DNA of 18,745 nt from JAJZMA01 sp021850405 (GTDB lineage: Bacteria > Chloroflexota > Dormibacteria > Aeolococcales > Aeolococcaceae), in the NCBI GenBank assembly GCA_027365835.1, contig DAHXLU010000047.1, positions 1 to 18,745 on the forward strand. Direction: 5' to 3'. The translations under genes were made by a program, and so were the position numbers. How positions within the stretch are numbered: position 1 is the first letter of the stretch; each line of letters opens with the position of its first letter. Shown piece by piece: positions 14,606-18,745 of the stretch. The notes below the pieces were generated by a model. That model made no database searches. It saw only the letters and a list, made by a program, of their open reading frames with translations, and was not told the origin of the DNA.

Positions 14606-15660
14606 CTGGGCTTCATGTGCGGCTGCTCTCATTTGATGACGATCCTCCAATAGGCGGACAGGGAGTCGTGGTCCTGCACCTGCGCAAAGAGCTTGAGCGG
14701 CAGGGGGTATATACCGATACCATTGCGAGCCGGGGTGCCTATGCTCACCCCTACCGGAAAATACTGCACCGCGCACCGCTGGATTTTTCGATCATGGTCA
14801 ACCAGCTCGGGCCACAGCTCTGGCAGGGAGCTGACCTGCTCCACGTCCAGGGCGGCCCCGGAGGTGTTCTGCTTCTGCGGCGCCCCCACATTCCGGTTGT
14901 CTATTCCGCCAATCACACCTATTCCCAGGCACACGGCAGGACCAGCTTCAAGCGCTCCCTTTCGCCGCTGGAAGCGCTTGCCTACCGGCGGGCCGCCCAG
15001 GTCATTGCCATCTCCAGCTCTACTGCCGATGAGCTTCTGCGTATGGGCATCCCTGCAAGGCACGTCCATCTGGTGCATCCAGGTGTCGAGCGTCCGGTCC
15101 TGAAAAAGCCGGTTGAGCGGGATCCGTTGCGTGTCATCTTCGTAGGCAGGCTCGAGAAGGAAAAGGGGGTCATGGATGCCCTTACTGCCATGATTGAGCT
15201 GCGCCATCTGGTAAAGGGTGTGTCTGGAGTGATTGTCGGTGATGGTGCCAGGCGGGCGGAGGTCCGTTCCCTTGCCCGGCAGAATGGAATTTCTGTGCTG
15301 GGCAAGGTTTCACGGGCACGGCTGCTCGCGGAGATGGCTTCTGCCAGTGTGCTGCTGATGCCATCCCATTACGAGGGGCTCGGACTGGTGGCGCTGGAGG
15401 CAGCAGCGCTTGGAACTGTGCCGGTAGGCTATGCGGTTCCCGGGCTTACCGATGCCCTTGATGGCACAGGCTTTGCGGTTACCCCATTCTCACCGCCAGC
15501 ACTGATCAGTATGGCCCACAGTCTTCTGACCGAGCCGCAGATGTGGGAAGAGCAGAGCAGGAAGGGGCGGGAAAAGGTTGAAATGGAGTACAGCTGGGAA
15601 ACCAGTGTCAGGGAGACAGTTGCTGTATACCGGCAGGCGCTTGGGCAGGCAAGCAGCTAG
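14602..15660 (+). CDS. GT4-type glycosyltransferase
   Basis: 352 aa from GTG 14602, which overlaps the mutM stop as GTGA. The N-terminal Rossmann half opens HVRLLSFDDDPPIGGQGVVV, with the Gly-rich acceptor loop of GT-B enzymes, and has LLHVQGGPGGV and a conserved H in SANHTYSQ. The C-terminal half has RVIFVGRLEKEKGVMDAL and the GT4 nucleotide-sugar motif EGLGLVALEAAALG with Glu258 and Glu266 (E-x7-E). These retaining enzymes transfer a sugar from NDP- or GDP-sugar to a lipid, glycan or small molecule. Donor and acceptor cannot be read. There is no signal peptide or membrane segment. Its place inside a DNA-repair operon is unusual. The family is secure; the substrate is unknown. Confidence 0.9.
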   Translation: MTGLHVRLLSFDDDPPIGGQGVVVLHLRKELERQGVYTDTIASRGAYAHPYRKILHRAPLDFSIMVNQLGPQLWQGADLLHVQGGPGGVLLLRRPHIPVVYSANHTYSQAHGRTSFKRSLSPLEALAYRRAAQVIAISSSTADELLRMGIPARHVHLVHPGVERPVLKKPVERDPLRVIFVGRLEKEKGVMDALTAMIELRHLVKGVSGVIVGDGARRAEVRSLARQNGISVLGKVSRARLLAEMASASVLLMPSHYEGLGLVALEAAALGTVPVGYAVPGLTDALDGTGFAVTPFSPPALISMAHSLLTEPQMWEEQSRKGREKVEMEYSWETSVRETVAVYRQALGQASS

Positions 15661-15689
15661 CAGCAGGCGGGTATAGACTGTGTATCAGC

Positions 15690-17801
15690 GTGAAAGCATT
15701 TGAGCTAGTTTCCAGCTATTCTCCTGCAGGCGACCAGCCAGTAGCCATAAAGCAGCTTGTCGAGGGAGTTGGCAAGCACAAAGAGCAGGTGTTGCTTGGT
15801 GTTACCGGTTCCGGAAAGACATTTACCTGTGCAGCAGTGATTGCTGCCCTGCAGCGGCCAACCCTGATCATGTCTCCCAACAAGACCCTGGCCGCCCAGC
15901 TGTGGGCTGAATTCCGCGAATTTTTTCCGCACAATGCGGTCGAATATTTTGTCTCCTATTACGACTACTACCAGCCCGAAGCGTACATCCCGAGGACTGA
16001 CACATACATAGAGAAAGATTCCTCCCGCAATGAAGAGATAGACCGGATGCGCAACAGTGCCACCCGGGCATTGCTTACACGACGGGATGTGATTGTCGTT
16101 GCCTCAGTATCATGCATCTATGGCATAGGCTCACCTGAGTACTATCTTGGGCAGTCCCTGGAGCTGAAAACTGGAGCAATGCTTCGGCGTGACATCCTGT
16201 TGCGCAAGCTGGCAGATCTGCAATATGCGAGGAATGACACTGACTTTGGGCGTTCCCGCTTCCGGGCGCGGGGGGACGTCATAGATATCCAGCCTTCCTA
16301 TGAGGAGATTGGCACCAGAATCGAGCTGTTTGGAGACCAGATAGAGAGAATTCGCGACTTTGATCCTCTCACCGGTGAGATCCTGCGGGAACGTGATGAG
16401 ATAGTTGTCTTTCCTGCAACCCATTACGTGACTCCAGAGGAGCAGCGCAAGCGGGCCCTGGTTCAGATAGCAGCCGAGCTGGAGGAGCGGAAAGCTGAGC
16501 TGCTCTCGAAAGAGCGGCTTCTGGAGGCGCAACGACTGGAGCAGCGCACGCATTTTGATCTTGAGATGATTGAGCAGACAGGTACCTGCGCAGGTATTGA
16601 GAACTATTCGCGGCATCTGGCAGGGCGCGCAGCTGGGGAGCGACCCTTCTGCCTCTTTGATTACCTTCCGGAAGACACCCTTGTCATCATTGACGAGTCA
16701 CATGTTGCTGTTCCCCAGGTTCATGGGATGCATGATGGCGACCGGTCGAGGAAGGTACCTCTGGTTGAGTACGGGTTTCGCCTGCCATCCGCCATGGACA
16801 ACAGACCTTTGCGTTTTGATGAATGGCGCTCAATGCTCTCTGATGTTCTCTATGTGAGTGCGACCCCGGGGCCGTTTGAGCTTGCACATGCGACCAATGT
16901 GGTGGAGCAGATAAACCGCCCCACCGGGCTTGTGGATCCGGTGGTGGAGGTGCGCCCTACAGCGGAGCAGATTGACAATCTGCTGGAAGAGGTGCGCCGC
17001 TGCACGGCGAGAAAGCAGCGTACGCTGGTCACGACCCTTACCAAGAAGATGGCGGAGGATCTGACAGATTACCTGTGTGAGGTAGGGGTACGGGCCCGCT
17101 ATCTGCACAGTGACATCGACACGCTGGAGCGGATAGCAATACTGCGGGAGCTGCGGCTGGGTTCCTTTGATGTGCTGGTGGGGATTAATCTGCTGCGCGA
17201 GGGGATCGACCTGCCCGAGGTGGCGCTCGTGGCGATACTCGATGCTGACAAGGAGGGTTTCCTGCGGGGCCAGCGCTCCCTCATACAGACAATAGGGAGA
17301 GCTGCCCGGAATGTGGATGGCAAGGTTCTGCTCTATGCAGATACCGTATCGGAGGGGATGCGGGCTGCCATGGAAGAGACAGAGCGCCGGCGCAATCTCC
17401 AGATCGCCTTTAACCGGGAGCATGGGATAACGCCCACCACCATTGTGAAAGCGGTATCAGAGATGGAGATGGTGCGGGAAGAGGTGGAACTGCAGGGGCT
17501 TGCGGTAGCAGAGAGGGATGCACTTTCCCCTGCAGACCGGGACCGGCTCTGCAGGGATCTGGAGCGACAGATGCGCAAGGCGGCAGCCGAGCTGGACTTT
17601 GAGCGCGCCGCTGAGCTTAGGGACCGCATCGGGGCGCTTCGCTCAGGGAGCGATGGCGGAGAGGGCCCGGTACACTTGCGGGCGCAAGCAGCAGGAGCGG
17701 CAGAGCTGGCTGGAGCGGGAGACCCACGGAGGCGGGAGGAGGGCGCACCCAGAACGGCTAGTGTGCGGAGTGCACGGAAGGGACGCCCTGTTGCCCATTG
17801 A
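15690..17801 (+). CDS. uvrB: Excinuclease ABC subunit UvrB
   Basis: 703 aa from GTG 15690, 29 nt after the glycosyltransferase, with no strong ribosome binding site. It carries Walker A GVTGSGKT (37-44), the damage-probing beta-hairpin with its Tyr-rich start (YYDYYQPEAYIPRTDTY, about 90-106), DESH (335-338), and the helicase motifs ATPGPFEL, LHSDIDTLERI and QTIGRAARN. It ends with a UVR domain (LERQMRKAAAELDFERAAEL, about 624-650) that contacts UvrC. UvrB receives damaged DNA from UvrA and positions UvrC for incision. After the UVR domain the frame runs on for about 52 Arg/Ala/Gly-rich residues not usual for UvrB. That tail overlaps another open frame, so it may be non-native. Confidence 0.97.
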   Translation: MKAFELVSSYSPAGDQPVAIKQLVEGVGKHKEQVLLGVTGSGKTFTCAAVIAALQRPTLIMSPNKTLAAQLWAEFREFFPHNAVEYFVSYYDYYQPEAYIPRTDTYIEKDSSRNEEIDRMRNSATRALLTRRDVIVVASVSCIYGIGSPEYYLGQSLELKTGAMLRRDILLRKLADLQYARNDTDFGRSRFRARGDVIDIQPSYEEIGTRIELFGDQIERIRDFDPLTGEILRERDEIVVFPATHYVTPEEQRKRALVQIAAELEERKAELLSKERLLEAQRLEQRTHFDLEMIEQTGTCAGIENYSRHLAGRAAGERPFCLFDYLPEDTLVIIDESHVAVPQVHGMHDGDRSRKVPLVEYGFRLPSAMDNRPLRFDEWRSMLSDVLYVSATPGPFELAHATNVVEQINRPTGLVDPVVEVRPTAEQIDNLLEEVRRCTARKQRTLVTTLTKKMAEDLTDYLCEVGVRARYLHSDIDTLERIAILRELRLGSFDVLVGINLLREGIDLPEVALVAILDADKEGFLRGQRSLIQTIGRAARNVDGKVLLYADTVSEGMRAAMEETERRRNLQIAFNREHGITPTTIVKAVSEMEMVREEVELQGLAVAERDALSPADRDRLCRDLERQMRKAAAELDFERAAELRDRIGALRSGSDGGEGPVHLRAQAAGAAELAGAGDPRRREEGAPRTASVRSARKGRPVAH

Positions 17802-17835
17802 GCAGCGAGTCGCGGTACGGTTGCAGCTGTGGTAG
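17653..17835 (+). CDS. Possible small ORF overlapping uvrB 3' end and radA start
   Basis: 60 codons from ATG 17653 to TAG 17833-17835, one frame away from uvrB. The product is basic and has two Cys (YTCGRK, LVCGVHG). It ends with RVAVRLQLW. AGGGAG lies only 2 nt before the ATG, a short spacer, though TypA and PolA also have Shine-Dalgarno-like bases abutting their starts. By eye its third codon positions are richer in G/C than the uvrB frame across the same DNA. It overlaps the radA GTG start, so it could couple radA translation. I do not recognise it; it could equally be an unused frame in GC-rich DNA. Confidence 0.3.
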   Translation: MAERARYTCGRKQQERQSWLERETHGGGRRAHPERLVCGVHGRDALLPIEQRVAVRLQLW

Positions 17836-18745
17836 CAAAAAGGGCAGTCCAGACATTCTCCTGCATGGCATGTGGGCAGTTGCTGCCCAAGTGGGAGGGC
17901 CGGTGCCCGGCATGTGGCGCCTGGAATAGTGTTGAGGCGGTCAGCCCGGTCGATGTACTTGCCACCATGCAGGCAAAAGGGGAGTCCCCCAGTCCCATCT
18001 CGCTGGAGACGGCTTCGAGTGGCCCCAGGGAGAAGGTTGCCACTGGTTTTGCGGAGGCAGACCGGGTGCTGGGAGGTGGGCTTGTCCCAGGTTCGCTGCT
18101 GCTACTGGGGGGGGATCCTGGAGTTGGCAAGTCGACCCTTGCGCTCCAGATAGGACAGGGGGTATTTCGGGCAACAGGTCGTCCGGTGCTCTACTGCTCG
18201 GGGGAGGAGTCTCCAGCACAGCTGGCCGACCGGGCCCAAAGGGTTGGATGTGACATCGCCTCTCTCATGGTGCTGGACAGTGCAGACATAGATGCCATAA
18301 CAGCCACCCTTGTGGAGAAGAAACCGCCGCTTGCGATAGTGGACTCGGTACAGACGGCACGGGCTCCCATGGCGGTGGGTGTGCCGGGTAGCCCAGCCCA
18401 GATCCGGGAGGCGATAGCTACGCTGCTGCCTGCGGCAAAGAAGAGTGGGGTGCCCATCCTGCTTATAGCGCATGTGACCAAGGATGGAGCCATCGCAGGG
18501 CCAAGGACGCTTGAGCACATGGTGGACGTGGTGCTCTATTTTGAGGGTGAGCGGCATGGCGAGCTGCGTCTGCTGCGGGGAGTAAAGAACCGTTTTGGAT
18601 CCACCGGTGAGCTGGGCGTCTTCAGGATGTCAGGCAGCGGCATCGAGGAGGTAGAGGCCTCTGGCAAGGTCTTTTTCGACGAAGGCTCCATCCGGAGCAG
18701 TGGAAGTGCACTGACTGTGGTTCGGGAGGGCAGGAGACCGCTTGT
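17829..18745 (+). CDS. radA: DNA repair protein RadA (Sms), 3' end cut off
   Basis: 305 codons are visible from GTG 17829; the window ends before the stop. An N-terminal C4 zinc finger has Cys12, Cys15, Cys26 and Cys29 (CMACGQLLPKWEGRCPAC). The RecA-like core has Walker A GGDPGVGKST (94-103), a Walker B-like LAIVDSVQT, and the RadA hallmark KNRFG (253-257). The Lon-protease-like C-terminal domain begins near the window edge (SALTVVREGRRPL). RadA drives branch migration of recombination intermediates during strand exchange and repair. It starts 27 nt after the uvrB stop, in the same frame, with a weak ribosome binding site, so coupling to upstream translation is likely. The start is inferred; the identity is secure. 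Confidence 0.96.
   Translation, partial: MVAKRAVQTFSCMACGQLLPKWEGRCPACGAWNSVEAVSPVDVLATMQAKGESPSPISLETASSGPREKVATGFAEADRVLGGGLVPGSLLLLGGDPGVGKSTLALQIGQGVFRATGRPVLYCSGEESPAQLADRAQRVGCDIASLMVLDSADIDAITATLVEKKPPLAIVDSVQTARAPMAVGVPGSPAQIREAIATLLPAAKKSGVPILLIAHVTKDGAIAGPRTLEHMVDVVLYFEGERHGELRLLRGVKNRFGSTGELGVFRMSGSGIEEVEASGKVFFDEGSIRSSGSALTVVREGRRPL

Noticed and set aside
17333..18130. 265-aa minus-strand open frame
   Set aside because: It is antisense to the uvrB end and radA start and is Ser/Ala-rich low complexity.

Overview
The window is 18.7 kb of GC-rich bacterial chromosome: housekeeping blocks flank an accessory stretch scarred by insertion sequences. Gene families (TypA, a BFN-domain nuclease, exonuclease-deficient-looking Pol I, TadE/TadG-like proteins, frequent GTG starts) suggest a Gram-positive-type or Chloroflexota-like lineage. 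There is no rRNA or marker tree to settle this, so the taxonomy is tentative.

Layout. (1) 1-134: last codons of an IS30-type transposase. (2) 306-4743, all minus strand, in transcription order: a small Lys/Ala-rich basic protein, a frame-broken unknown gene, a multi-spanning MOP/MATE-like flippase, an orphan protein of about 110 aa, and typA. Two frame breaks here fall on homopolymer tracts, next to a well-formed ribosome binding site and an ATGA stop/start overlap. (3) 4763-5704: remnant of an ISL3-family element, broken by a 13-bp tandem duplication and at least one more frameshift. (4) 5705-6873: decayed DNA with a 12-C tract, a 59-aa ORF and a broken minus-strand gene. (5) 6874-10036: a plus-strand TadE-like / large Cys-rich TadG-like / TadE-like operon of envelope or pilus-associated proteins. 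(6) 10094-10179: tRNA-Leu(CAA), minus strand, with an encoded CCA. (7) 10264-10788: a BFN (DUF151) protein, minus strand. (8) 11014-18745: a compact plus-strand DNA-repair operon, polA-mutM-glycosyltransferase-uvrB-radA, with 8-nt and 4-nt overlaps between its first genes; radA runs off the window.

The repair operon is the most coherent unit. It combines gap-filling polymerase and flap nuclease (PolA), 8-oxoguanine/Fapy removal (MutM), damage recognition in nucleotide excision repair (UvrB) and recombination branch migration (RadA), with a GT4-type glycosyltransferase translationally coupled in the middle. The Tad trio is the most interesting accessory unit, because it stands alone here without the TadA/B/C motor genes. 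I found no CRISPR array, rRNA or convincing defence system. I did not find clear evidence of a wholly new system; the best leads are the Tad trio, the ORF overlapping the uvrB 3' end, and the frame-broken genes upstream of the flippase.
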